From Entonaema liquescens (lineage: Eukaryota > Ascomycota > Sordariomycetes > Xylariales > Xylariaceae): 64,000 nt of DNA. The stretch is taken from NCBI GenBank assembly GCA_902805475.1, contig CADCSX010000009.1:930001-994000 (forward strand), in the 5' to 3' direction. Positions within the stretch are counted from its first letter, which is position 1. Each line of letters begins with the position of its first letter. The notes below the pieces were generated by a model. That model was not told where the DNA came from. It saw nothing but the letters and a program-made list of their open reading frames with translations, and made no database searches. Below, piece by piece: positions 10,685-23,400 of the stretch. The position numbers and the translations under genes are program-made.

Positions 10685-12520
10685 ATGGGTGTCCTCTATC
10701 TCATACCGTCCGCGATGAAGTATCTCACTGTAATACTTATCTTTTATGTGAGTTCCTGAGACATTACAATAGCAGCTATATACTAACACACCGCGAAAGT
10801 GCTCCCTCGTACTCCTTTATCGTGTCTTCTTTCACCCCTTAAGAAAGTACCCAGGACCCTTCTTGGCGAAGTTGTCTGGTATCTATACGGGGTTCTATGC
10901 ACTATTGAGACGTCTTCACATAAACACCTATCTAGATCAAAAAGAATATGGTAAGCTCAAATCATTAAGAGCAACGATAACTCCCCCTACTAAGCGGAAA
11001 GGCATATAGGGGGCCCCGTATTGCGACATGGTCCGGACAAGCTGGTCTTCAACTCAGTTAAAGCGTTACAAGGTAAGTGACATCTGCTAATGCTATGAAT
11101 TATTTTCGCATATCCTAACTTTAGTAGACATTTATAATAATGAGAGGGTGACAAAATCCCATGTGTATAAGCTCACCATGAGGTCTGGTAAACCCAGCAT
11201 CTTCAGTGCCATCGACAAGCATCAGCATAGACTTAAGCGCAAGCTCATCGGGCAGGCCGTCAATGATAAATCGACGCGCGCCTTTGAGCCTACCATGGTA
11301 GAGCAGGTGGACATCTTTATCAAACAGCTCATGGTTTCGTCCCAGGACTCTAAGCCTGTTGATATGACGGAGCGCTGTAAGTGGTTAGGCATGGACATCG
11401 TCGGTCTTCTCGCATTCGGCTTTCCCCTTAACATGCAGACGGAACCGACATATCGGTTCATCACCCGCGGACTTGGCGTAGGGACGTATCAGATGAACAG
11501 CGTTATGCAATGGCCGTTGCTGAAGACCCTAGGACTTCATCACTTGCTGCTCTTTATGGGCTATGGTCAACGGTTGGAATATCTTCGTACACTGCAACTC
11601 ATGATCAGTACTCGTTTATCTCAGGAGAAGCATGCTAAGAATGACCTTTACTCGTCTGTTGCCGACCACCTCGACAACACAGTCGACGGAATCACGACTA
11701 GTGAGCTATGGTCTGAAGCATTGTTCTTCTTCCCAGCGGGTATGTATCCTATCATATTTCCATACCCCCTACACAACCCCTATTCCCGGCACAGCCACGC
11801 ACTAACCCGAACACAGCGGGCGACACCACTACCACAGCCCTCAGCGCACTATTTTTCTACCTCTCGCGCTACCGCGAAGTCTACAAGAAACTCGCCGAAG
11901 AGATCCGGCGCTCATTCTCCAGCAGCGAGGACATCAAAAGCGGCCCGCAGCTCTCCGGTTGCCGGTACCTGCGCGCCTGCATCGACGAAGCCCTGCGCAT
12001 GTCACCCCCCATCACCGGGACGCCCTGGCGCGAACTCTCGCCCGACGAGCACGACCGCGGGCCGTGGGTCGTCGACGGACACGTCGTCCCGCGGGGCACG
12101 CAGGTCGGCGTGTGCATGTACGCGCTGCACCACAACGAGGCGTACTTCGCCGACCCGTTTATCTTCCGGCCCGAGCGGTGGCTAGACGACGAGGGCGGCG
12201 ACGCGGAGACGCTCAGCCGCATGCATGCTGCCTTCAGCCCGTTTTCCATCGGCCCCCGCTCCTGTCCTGGCAAAAGCATGGCGTACCTCGAGGCCAGCCT
12301 CGTCGTCGCAAAGACCCTGTTCGCTTTCGACTTCTGGATGGCGCCGGGCAAGGCGGGACACGCCGGGGCGGGGATACCCGGGCGCAGGGGCGGGAGGGGG
12401 AGGCCGCATGAGTTCCAGCTGTATGATACGTTTGGGTCGCAGCATGTTGGCCCGAAGCTGATATTTCGGCGAAGGGGGGAGTTTGGTGTGGATGGTGAGA
12501 AGGATGTGGTTGCGTCTTGA
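10685..12520 (+). CDS. cytochrome P450 monooxygenase (microsomal, fungal)
   Basis: Five exons give 530 aa in continuous frame: 10685-10747, 10800-10950, 11010-11072, 11128-11739 and 11817-12520. Residues about 11-30 are a hydrophobic ER anchor, followed by the HPLRKYPGP hinge. The I-helix motif AGDTT (297-301) spans the last splice junction. ExxR is at Glu354 and Arg357, PERW at 415-418, and the heme loop is FSIGPRSCPG with Cys446 as the iron ligand. All hallmark residues are intact, so the enzyme is probably active with a P450 reductase. A Gly/Arg-rich loop lies before HEFQLYDTFGSQH near the C-terminus. General appearance is of the fungal benzoate-4-monooxygenase-like P450 groups, but the substrate is not predictable. 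The exon 4 acceptor could also be three bases earlier. No other biosynthetic genes flank it. Confidence 0.9.
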
Positions 12521-15500
12521 AATTGGGATTGGGAAGAGGGGGTTTCTTGTTATGGTGACTCGGGGCACTGTTAGAAGTTATGGTTTTATGAGGACGGCTG
12601 TATATAGCGTCAGCCGGGTTGGACTAAAAGGTCATACGCTATTGCTTTTGAGTATAAATAAAATTTCTTCAACAGATTCCATGCTTTGAACTCCACAGTC
12701 GTAGTGAGTAGGTCTATTCCTCCCCTCGATGACTTGGTTCAAATGGTTTGAGTTACCTACTAGTTAGATACCTGTATAACACAGTTTGCTATGATGGATA
12801 AAAGCTTAAGACTTTGTATTAGAGACAAGGCTATTGCTTGCTCCTTAGGTAATGTTGGATGTGATAACTACCTACCTAGATGATAGAGATATAGTCTATA
12901 TGTGAGAATGGGTAGCTGTCGAGTTCTTACGTTTTCTAAAGTCTTTTGGAGGCATAATCTTGACTATAATCGGCTAATATAACGACAAATCTCGAGGATA
13001 AGACTTCTAAATGCCGATTATCTTATTAGATGCCCTTATACCGACTGGATATCTTCCGAACATTAAACTTTAGAAAATGTACTAAAGGAATTCTCGGTGT
13101 TCACCAGGTATTAATAAACAAGCAAATATATAACTGCCAACCTTACCTGTGTCGCTATCTATGTTAACTATATTTCCGATGAGTCGTCGAAAATACTACA
13201 TACATACCTAGGCTACTTGATCACTATTACCTAAATCCAAGAGTTATAGATAGGACCTAACGAGGTAAAACTTTAATGAGGGCCGGTTTACAATGAATAT
13301 GTGCTTGGACGTCGTCTCATGCAAACCACACCATTGGACATAAGATTTTATGCAGTGAGAGAAGAAAAATAAATTTCAAGACCAAGTATATGTTACACCC
13401 ACGTAAGTTAAATAAGAATGTCTCATGATTATTCGCATGATTATGTAGTTATTTTACAGACAGTAAACTACAAACCACTCGCTCACTGGATAAAGAGTAG
13501 GTAAAGATCCACACCTGATATTCACACAAGGTTATATTCAAATCTTAGACCTAGGAAGCTTTCTAGGGGTACGCTTTGATGATCATAGAAGTTGTATCGC
13601 TTGAAAGTGTTTCCATTCGCGTGAGATGTAAGGGATACAACCGGTATCTGCACATGAGACCAACTGGACTTTCGTTAAGATCACCTGCTAGAAAAACCTG
13701 GGAGTCTTCATCAAGCTGAGGCCAAATCTGCTCGACTCCCTCGGATGACCCCATTGAGATTGACGTGTCCTGTTTACTGCTACCAACGAGCCGGTAACAC
13801 TTAATATTACCTAGTTAGTTAGTCTCGAATACCTTATATGTCACCTATTAAGGAGCTTACCGCGCCGTCGGTAATACGACGCGGCACTGGCTTAGGTGTA
13901 GGTACCTGCTTTTCCTTCTCTCGATAAAATAAATAAAAAATATTGTTTCATTATTTTATTATTTTATCTTGTTTTATTTTGTTCTAATCCTTGAGTACTT
14001 TCATTAACGCTCAAACCGCAATACGATACAAAATCCCGAACGTATTCCCCAACTAATTCGCCCTCATCCCTGAGGCGACAATGACATGTCATATTTGTAG
14101 CTTCTCCATGCGAACTGTTTTCCCAAGCCATAGCCCTGGGTCAAGCCTCGCGGCCTTGGGTATTTTAATAGATATATCATATTCTGCCCAAGCGGGTCCT
14201 CCCCCTGGCTTGAAGGCTCCCGGGATGCACCGACCTCCCTTCCGCCTGGAACTCAAGGTGACATTGCTGCGGAGCCGCAAATCGCTCCCAGCATCCATCA
14301 CCCTTGTGTTGGTATCCCATGTCTATAGCGCAACATCAAATTCAATACATAGCATGGTCTGTCCGGAAATTTTAAAACGCAAATGCCGCCTTGAGTAAGG
14401 TGTTTGCCGAGCACCCTTCCGTTTTCGAACACTTACAACTACGTAACCCAGATATCCCGCCAACAAGGCTCTTCTCTACCCGGGGTCCGCTGCTCCTATT
14501 CGGGGCAAGGGAGATTAATTCCAGCCTGATTAACTTCTTATTCTGCTCGGTACAGAGAGAAAAGTGATAGGACCCCCTCCTCTTCCCCCCTCGCTGCCGC
14601 AAGTACATATCGAGCCCGGCAGTATGGCGCTGGAGCTCGATGCTCCATTAAAAGTGTATCGGTCCATCTACGGCGTAATCGAACCCGTCGTCTTGGTTTT
14701 GGCTTGGGGTTTGGCAGGCGAGATAAACTCCACTACTCTAATGTCGCGTGCGAAAAATCAATAGCTGGGCTAATTTTTCCATGAAATACAACCATTTCCC
14801 TGGAAATTAAGAATGTCTCAATCACGGTCCGTGGTCCTGGAACAGATTGACGTTGTGTCTTCCGGTGCGTTGGGCATCTTTACCAAAGAATAGGTACAGA
14901 TGTATGTCCGTACACCAGGCACAAACATACTTACCTAGATACACAGGCATGGATCTCGTTGCATTGATTAACGGGATGAAAATATTGCGAAGCCAGCAGG
15001 GTTGGCGATGGCGACACGAGGCGGTATGTTCAAAGTGAAGGTCTAAGCAAACAAGCAAGCCAGCCTCGCACCAACCAAAAAAAAAGAAACGAGCAACAAC
15101 ATTCCTCCACGAACAATACACCCATACGCGTAACCGCGGCAAGGTAATGCAGGGCTACGGACAAGGCTACCTTACCTTAACGGCCTGAGAAGCGCGTTTC
15201 GCAAAAGCCGCAGGCTAATTGAACGTCCCGCGCCGGCGGCACACTCACCGCACGAATTGAATAGGTAGGGACAAAAAATAGAAACATGCCGACGTAAATC
15301 CGGGGCAGCGCGTCGCGGTAGAAAGCCAATCAGGTCTCGCGAACGTAACCTCCGAGGCAGGGCGGAGTTATGGCGAAGGTACGTAGTAGTCAGTCAGTCT
15401 TTTGGTTGGGGACTATCAATTGCATGCGCCGCATGCGCCTGTCGTCACGAGTTCAACCGGCAGTTGTTCATGGCACTTGTGTTTTTTTTTTTTTTTTTGC

Positions 15501-18500
15501 TTACTTGCTTGCTTGCTTTGGCTCCTTTCGTCTTCGTGCCATCTTACCTAACGTAACCTGGGGTCAAAGCTATGCCCCGTTATGTAACTTCTTACTTCCT
15601 AATGGAGTGGCTGTAATATAATAGTTACCGTATTACGAGACCAAGAGATGCGAATCCTACGCGGGATGTTAGGAACGACCTTCCGCCCGCTGCCATCCCG
15701 TCGTCTCCCCCAGCATACCCCGACGGGATATGGTGTTTTATTCGTGTGCTCGTGTTTAAACTTCTGACAGGAACTCTGCTCCATTCTAGAACACTTACAC
15801 CTGTTTTACCTAAGTGGCTTGTTAGGGAATTGGGGGGGTTTTGGGGGTCACACACCTTTACGGACCTTCCCCTTTCGGCAAGAAGTAATAGGTTCGAGCT
15901 ACTCACCGAGAGATCACCTTTTAAGTGTTAGACCAGGGGGTTAGTTGTTCAGCGGGCGGTCTTGGTGGTTCGTCGGATAGGTACTATGTAGTTCCGCCAG
16001 CTTAGTGAACTCACGATATGGCACATAATGCCACATGGGTAGGTGCCATCGGAGTTACCCTATCTCGAGGTCCCTGCATGAAGCCCTTTACATACGACTG
16101 TGATAGGTGCGTTTCATGCCTGCTGTGGTAGAAGGATTCGTTATTAGCAGAATCCCATCGACTGCGGCCGACTTATACTACCACCTTGATGTCTACTATT
16201 GCTTCCCCACGCACAGGGCACCTACACGTTTTCGAATCATTGGCCGGCCATTCTTGGTCGTATATTTAGATCTTATAGCACTATTGCTTTATGTATGGTT
16301 ACCGAATATTCATTGGGGCGTAGTTTACTTATATCTGAACTTGTTATAGTAGAAATCGACGATTAGGGACATCCTCATGCAAGGTACTATTTGAGTTTCT
16401 TCTGGATGGGTTACCAAAGGAGCGGAGACCGGACTTGTTTGAAATGCTTATCTTGGACGGGAGGAAGCGATCGACAGTATTAGGACAGTAAGCATTCATC
16501 AGCAGAATAATAATAATAATATTCGAATATTTTATTTTATCAAATTTATCGTAAAGGTAAGAAAGAAATTGGCTCCTCACCGGTCGAGTCTCTGGTTGAA
16601 GGAACACCGCCCAGCGTTCACCTGTACGGAGTGGGGGGATATTCATGCCCACGTGGGAAATAAGCTCTGTTATCTCATCCCATTAGCAAAGACTATTAGT
16701 GACCTTCCTACTCCATACGTTGTGGTGCTTGTGGAGGAACAGTTGCCACGAGGGAGAAACAATGAACTCGAGAAATCGACCCGATCTCTCGGACTCGTGG
16801 TTCAAAGACCAACTTCTCCATTCTTCATCATCAGATTGCAAAATGGAGCTCGTCGTATCCACCCGTACTGCGTTAAAAGCAGCTGTAAAGTCCACCAAAG
16901 CCATGGCCTCGGGTCGATATGCTCTCATGTTATTCAACTGAACATGGCAGTGGGCTTCAGGCGATCCGCAATCATGGCTTCCTCTGGGGTTATCTCCATA
17001 TGAACAGAACAGACACATCAGAATTTGGTAAATTAAAAGCGTCCAAAGTCACCGACTGAAGCTGAGTTGTGTCTTATGTCCGATGGGGATATCGTGGTGG
17101 AGAAATATCGGACAGCTCGATTAGAGGGCCTATCAGATCTCAGATTATTCAAGGCCCATTGCTACGTAGCATCGTAAATCTTCAACGCCTTATAATCTGC
17201 AAGGCTGCTAACTATTTCACATCAGGCACCTCCCCGTGATTGCAGGGTTGGTAAGACTAACGTAGTGCTGTTGCTACAACGTGACTTTGACAGCGGCGAT
17301 ACTAATCGTAATTGTGCTAGAAGCTTCAAGACGCGATGCCCTCATGCAAGTGGATCTCCTTTGGGAATGGCGTCTTCGAGCTTTTCGAAGAGCGACCCAT
17401 CACAAGTTCGCTATGACGAAGTTTCAGGGGCATCGGGGCAGCGATAGCGTGATTGGATGTACTCCTTATGGGTCAGGCACAGCTCCGCTTCGCGAAACGA
17501 CAGCGCCCAGGGCCGTCGGCGAAATTCCTTCTAGCTGGCCGTCCAAACACTTAGGTAGGGCCGAACGCTTCGAACTTCCTTCTAGAAGGGCCAGGGTGGT
17601 ACACCAGCGACTTCTGACTTGAAGCTTAAGAAAAGCCCGGGAGTTCAGTTCGGCTAAATTGGGGCGACGCTCGCTCGCACCAAAGCTAAAACTCTAGACA
17701 GAGTCATGGCGACGGCCACCGCGTTCGAATTGGGAAACGCGCGCGAGTCAAGAGATTGGCCGGGGGTTCGGGACAGGGCTGGTTAAGTCGAGGATGCCCT
17801 GTCGCCGGATGCTGACCCGTCCCGCGGGAACGCTAGAACGTCTGAGAGCCCGCTGGTGTCATTTCATGCTAATCACCCAGTCACCCAGTTTCCACCCCTC
17901 CAGACAAAACAGGATATGGTATTCCAATCGTCCCAAGCACAGATGCGTATGGGTTAGGATTGCTACGAGAGAGGCCGTGCGTTGAGACGGGAGACTATGG
18001 TACCATAGTTTTGTTTTGACGCTACGATAATTCGAATTTAAACAATAATAAAAAATAGTAGAAAATAATAATAATAATTAATTCAAGAATATTTTTATTA
18101 TTTTATCATTTTTATTTTTCTTGGGTTAGAATATTTCCTGCCCCGTCGCTGTGACCTACCTTATGTACATCACTACGTATCTCATCATCATCGCGGCTGG
18201 GATACCTAGTCCCAATCCCATGGCTGACAGCGGGAACATTCCCCAGATCTCCTTCAGCTCAACGACATCAACGTGTAAGTCTTGAATGATTATATAAGTT
18301 GTTATTCGTCGGGGATAAGATGTAATTCTTGCTGCTCAAGTAAGCGAGTAGTATTTTAAACACTAACTATAATATAAAAGAGATGTCATATGTCTCTAAT
18401 GACTGTTTCTTGCTTGCTATCCTTTAGAGTGTGATAATTTTGTGACATGTCATCGGCTATCCCGTACAACAGTGATCGAATAGGGTAATACTATAAGCGG

Positions 18501-19336
18501 TTGTTTGATATGATCGTGAGAAAACATACATAGTACTACACTAGAAAAACGAATAATAGTAAAATAATAAAAATAAAATTATTACATGGGAAGAAAGGAA
18601 GTGGGAACGCGTACCGGGCTCCCATGAAATGCTTCTCCACATCAAAGTAAAATATGCGAACTCTGGTTCAGAATATCCCAAGAATCTTTCACCGGTCAGG
18701 AAGATCTGGAGCTCGAAACGATCACGGGATCTGTGCTTCCCAAGTTGGGAATCCAGGACGTCGGTTGTCGTCTGTTCGCATTGTTGCGTGGTACCTCATT
18801 AAGTAATGTACCTTATTAAGAGGTACATATAATTAAGTGATGGACTTTTTAATAAGAAACGACAATTAAGATGACGGACCCGCCGAAACGGTGATTGGTC
18901 TAACCCTTGAAAAGCCCACCTAATAATAGTCCCGAGGTTGTCAAGTGATCAAAATAGGGCAAGCCGGATAAGCCTTGTTATCAATGCGAAATGCAATGCT
19001 ATTATGCTATCATGCTATCATGCTATCTGCTATCCCTATCGTCAATGCGTGCATCTTGTCATCCTCGCAATTACACTTGCGCCGTTTCGTACTTTTTGTT
19101 AGTTAAATATATCCATTTATGATTGGTGGAGTTACTTCCTCCAAAATAATAGAGATGGATCTTATGTAATTGCGATGTTCCCCGCTTAGAGGTCACAAGC
19201 CTGGGGAGTTCTTTCGTCATTTCTGTTTCTCTTACCCCTTTCCCGGTAACAACTATCGAGTGGCTGACATCATTTCATCACATGTATCCCCATATGTACG
19301 TAATGAAGCTAGGATATGACAACGCAGTGAACTTTG
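12521..19336. other. gene-poor region, about 6.8 kb
   Basis: No gene I can support. It contains AT-rich islets (about 13925-13985, 16501-16560, 18031-18122, 18545-18590), a 17-base T run (15482-15498), a TTGC repeat just after it, and a short ATGCTATC-type repeat (about 18996-19035). Between 16.6 and 17.6 kb open frames on both strands have a somewhat protein-like composition and could be a decayed gene, but no family is recognisable and stops break every frame. Confidence 0.55.
18031..18122. repeat. AT-rich imperfect inverted repeat
   Basis: An islet made almost only of A and T. Its left half (AATAATAAAAAATAG-like) is roughly the reverse complement of its right half (ATTTTTATTATTTTATC-like), so it could form a long imperfect hairpin. 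Several similar islets occur in this window. Confidence 0.45.
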
Positions 19337-19599
19337 TGCAACCAGAACAGCGTCAAAAAAGATGCCCCACTTTAACTTTTCAACTTTAATATTTTATTCT
19401 AATTTGAATAACTTTATCAAGTCTTATAATAATTTAATAAAACTTGTATATAGTAGTATTTAATTAATCTAATTTAGTATAAAATTTTGAATAAATTTTT
19501 CCCTCTCATTTTGGGTGAGAAATGGGAGTGCAAAATGTGTATGTACGCTTTTTGCTTGAGTGAGGATGGGGCATCTTTTTTGACGCTGTTCTGTGCAAC
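19337..19599. mobile_element. MITE-like element with 27-bp perfect terminal inverted repeats
   Basis: The element spans 19343-19593 (251 bp). Its left end (19343-19369) begins CAGAACAGCGTC, and its right end (19567-19593) is the exact reverse complement over 27 bases. The 6-bp sequence TGCAAC flanks both sides (19337-19342 and 19594-19599) as a target-site duplication. The interior is AT-rich and has no coding capacity. CAG...CTG tips recall hAT elements, but those usually duplicate 8 bp, so the superfamily is uncertain. It must be mobilised in trans if at all. It lies about 370 bp upstream of the 166-aa protein gene. The intact ends and target duplication suggest a fairly recent insertion. 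Confidence 0.9.
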
Positions 19600-19966
19600 A
19601 TAGTGCAAGGTTGAGACAGAGGCTAAGGTAGTTATTGAATGTTACTAAGTAACGATAGTTAGTTACATTAATTACCAGGTTAGTTACTCTGGGATTTATG
19701 TTAGTGAGATTATTTCCAATTGTGCAACGACGTCATTGCGCGAGACAATGTCTTCAAGCGGAGATCGAGCCTCAATTATCAAGCCACAACCAAACAACGA
19801 CGAACTTCCAAAAGAGGAACCTACCCTAAACAGATGAGGCTGGTGCTCTACAACATTTAGACACTTCTACACTTCTAAGTCTTTGATATTCGCAAATTCG
19901 CAGTTTGCTTATACAAGCGTTTCCTTTATTGTAGCGTTAACGTTGTAGCGATCTACGCGATTAGCG
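19600..19966. other. upstream region of the 166-aa protein gene
   Basis: Promoter and leader region between the MITE-like element and the start codon. It contains repeated GTTACT/AGTTAC motifs at about 19640-19690. No separate gene is seen. Confidence 0.5.
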
Positions 19967-20467
19967 ATGGCAGATAACAGCAAAGAAGAGAGCAAAGAGG
20001 GGCAGTCGAAAAGGCCTACGACCAAGGAGAAGCTCATAGAGGAGATCACATCGCGCATCGAAGAATCAAAGAAGCTCCAAGAAGAGTCTGTACAGCTCCA
20101 CAAGCAAGCCGACGAAGCGGAAGATTCCGCCGCCGCCGAGGATCTGAAGTTCCGCGCCCGCGAGCTCGATAGGAAAGCCGCCAAGCTGCTGAAGACGGCG
20201 AAGAGGCTCGAGTCCGGCTGGTTGCAGGGCGGCGCCACCGGGGCCGGCATAGGCGCGGGAATTGCCGGCGGGCTCGGTATGACTGTCGGGTCCCTAGTCA
20301 GCGGGTTAGTCGCTATTCCTACCACGGGGATAGGTATTTTAGTTGGTGCGGGCACGGGCTTGGTGCATGGCCCTTGGGTAAAGTTCAGCGAGGCGTTTAG
20401 CAATGACGAAGTCGACGAGATGGATAAGGAGGCTGAGGAAGAGGCTCGGCGGATTGGTGGGTCTTAG
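19967..20467 (+). CDS. coiled-coil and glycine-zipper membrane protein, 166 aa
   Basis: A single exon with an ATG at 19967. Residues about 1-83 are highly charged (Lys, Glu, Gln) with heptad-like spacing, typical of a coiled coil. Residues about 84-140 are a Gly/Ala-rich hydrophobic region (AGIGAGIAGG, then GIGILVGAGTG) that could form two close-packed membrane helices or a glycine zipper, with IPTTG at the turn. The tail is acidic. I recognise the general pattern of a conserved fungal hypothetical family but no assigned function. It may be a small organelle or membrane-associated protein. It is the only confident gene between 12.5 and 44.2 kb. Codon and amino acid bias are strong, so it is likely real and expressed. 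Confidence 0.8.
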   Translation: MADNSKEESKEGQSKRPTTKEKLIEEITSRIEESKKLQEESVQLHKQADEAEDSAAAEDLKFRARELDRKAAKLLKTAKRLESGWLQGGATGAGIGAGIAGGLGMTVGSLVSGLVAIPTTGIGILVGAGTGLVHGPWVKFSEAFSNDEVDEMDKEAEEEARRIGGS

Positions 20468-23400
20468 AGTGTAACACTGTTGTCGATCTAAGGAAAGGGG
20501 TTTTGTGTTTTTATTGGGGAGTACATTTACAATGGGTGCGGGTTTTAGTATAGCACGGATGAACACGAAGCTACGCAATATTTTAATTATTTGTTTTTTT
20601 CTTATGTATAGAGAAGCAGCTGAGTATACTACCTACCTAGGCACCTAACGTATTAATGAAGTCTACGAATTTTGAGAAATGTTACGGCCTGATTACAGAG
20701 TTTCTTCCTCTCGTTACAAACATATTTTTTTTCTTTTGCTCTGTTAGTGGCTCATTTACTTTTCGTATTTAATCTCGATTCCTTACTTCGACAAAATGTA
20801 CTAGGCCTTTTAAGTTATAAACTTCTTATCCACGCGGACGCGAAACACTGGGGCCTTGGACTTCATAGGCTACTTGTTCTCCTAACGAAGGATCATTCTA
20901 CATACTAAGTTCTGACGCAAAGATAGTGATTTGTTAACTACGAATGCATAAGAAGCCGCTATATAGGAACGTTCTGTGGAGCCAGCGAGTTAGTTTCCTT
21001 CCTGCCGCCATCACTTGACTCTTTTCGATCAGCCGATTTTGAGAAAATACCTCCTGATCAATCATCCGTGAGATATGTATAATTGTTTTCGACTTCCCGT
21101 AGCCGTATAGGTAAAAGCTCTAGATGATAACTCAGGGAGTTTACCCCTTTGTGACGTAAGCCTCTAGGAGTAATAATATCGGTTCAATTGAGACTCTACA
21201 AAATGTGACAGTTGATAGGTCTGCCTAAGGAAATTTCGTAGTCGCTAACCGGTTTTTCATTCTCATGTGAGAGCTGGATGTACCTAATTCCTCTCGGGCC
21301 AACTTAGCAAGATTCTCAACTATAATTCTTAGTTATACTCCTTTCTACAATATCTGGTTGCATTTGATGTTCTACCTAAGCTGCATGCAATGGCTGTGTT
21401 GAGCTTCGGGGGCTAGGTACAAGAATTCAGCCCAACCTATACCCCTTATATACACCTGACTGCAAAGCCTAACTCGACTGGAACATACAAGTCAATGAGA
21501 TCAAGGTTTCAGGTCTTATTTATTACCACTCGAGTATTCATACCCAATTGTACTAAGTGTAATTACGATGGCCTATCAATAATAACTTAACAATTCCATT
21601 TTCATATTATCGCAATTTTGGCACTGGTAAAGACCTGTCATGCTTACTCCGTCGTGGAATTTTAGTTGACGCCCGACTAGTTCTTTTAAATCCATGTGAC
21701 ACCAATAAGGGATAAGGCCGGGGAGAGGCCATGGATAGGGGTCATGCGAGAGCCGAACCCCTTAAGTTCTGAGTACACATGAACCGTCCCCGAGAAGGCT
21801 TCGGATTACAGTTCAGGGGCATATCACATAGTCAAAGAGGGATTTTAGTTGTGTCACTGTTGATTCAGTATATCTCGCATCACAACTCTTGCACTTGTAC
21901 CTATCAGCCATTATACATAAAGACATAATACTGGCAATAGCCCGCTAACACCGTAGCATAGTATCAAGAACATCTTGATGCGGGGCTTTGTGATCCAACG
22001 ACAACCCTAATGTACCCCTGAATGAAGAGACTCGTCGTCACAGTATATAACTCCCTTTTTAAGACTTGGCTGCTATTTTATCCGCCCTTAGAGCACAATA
22101 CCTAGCTTCTTAGTTCCAATAACACTATTCTAATATGTCTAAAGCTACCTTAAGAGTCTCCCACAACAGCAGTCTCAAGATCAGATATCCTCTAATTATC
22201 TGAAAACCAGTATTTGTAGCTTAGGATCAAGTAATGGATGAAACATTACTCGAGTATCAGAAAGCTGTGATGTTAACCACCACAGAAGAAGCTTGTCGAC
22301 GGTGAGTGCCGACGACTGGACTTAACCGCGTAGCGTAATCCTCGCTTCTTGGACTTGGCCTAACCACTATTAAATTCCACCAGATGTTCTTTTCTGGCTT
22401 AGTAGGCTCCTCTTAAGAAGTGCATCAAAGTAAAAGTCTCATTTAAGGTTCGTAAACTACCGGAGCCTCATTTAGGATCAGGGGTAGCCAATTCCTTCCC
22501 GCCGTCTACCTCAAACAGGTATTCACAATGCGAATTATGACTATGCTCCTATCTAATATTATAGACCTACAACGTTACAATTTTTATTCTCTCTGCAAAT
22601 CTATTTATTTATTGAAATTACAGGAGAGGTCAATCATTATCGGTGAGCTATCAGCAAGACCTGAAATTAGGAAACGCACATTGTACTCGTACTTTCGGAA
22701 AGTTTACTAGGTATTAAATCAACACAAGATCTTCAGTGACCGATAGAAGCTGAACATCTTCTGTCGGTATAGCCTTCAGAGACCGAAAAGAGTCGCGAGC
22801 CTCGTGTTTAGCTAATACTCTACGGGAATACGGGTTTGCGGGTGGAGGCGCGGCTATTGTAACCTCAGAACTTGTGTCCCGGATCGGTGGTTACACGAAA
22901 GAGCTCAGGTGCCTGTCAGGGCTTATCCAGGGCCCAGATCCTTCCTCTCCGAGACATAATGGGAAGGCTGAAAAAGAAGCCACCGTTTGTCCCGACAGAT
23001 CTCTTGAGGGTGTGAAGACAGTTGTCAAGGCTGAGTTGTCAAAAATTGTCTCAAATCGAACGCGTGACAGCATCCTACGTCCTTGGGGGGGTGGCACCGA
23101 GCCTCTGAAACATTGTCCCGTTCCCACGCAAATAAAATAGAAAAGGGTGTGCTGACTTATGTCGGGTCTTACCCTACCTTACCTTACCTTACCTAACAAA
23201 CTTACCTAGCAAAGTCCCTCCCCAGATCTTTGTACCGTTCATTCTCCACGTCGTATGGCGAGGCTCTGGAGACGACGCGGGGAAGGATCATCAGACCAAG
23301 CAGAACGGCGCCCGCGAACGGAACCTGGGCCTAGCCTCCCCGGGGGAGCAATCTTGTGCATCGCCAAGACTAATATAGGGTTTTTGATTACTCTTAGTAC

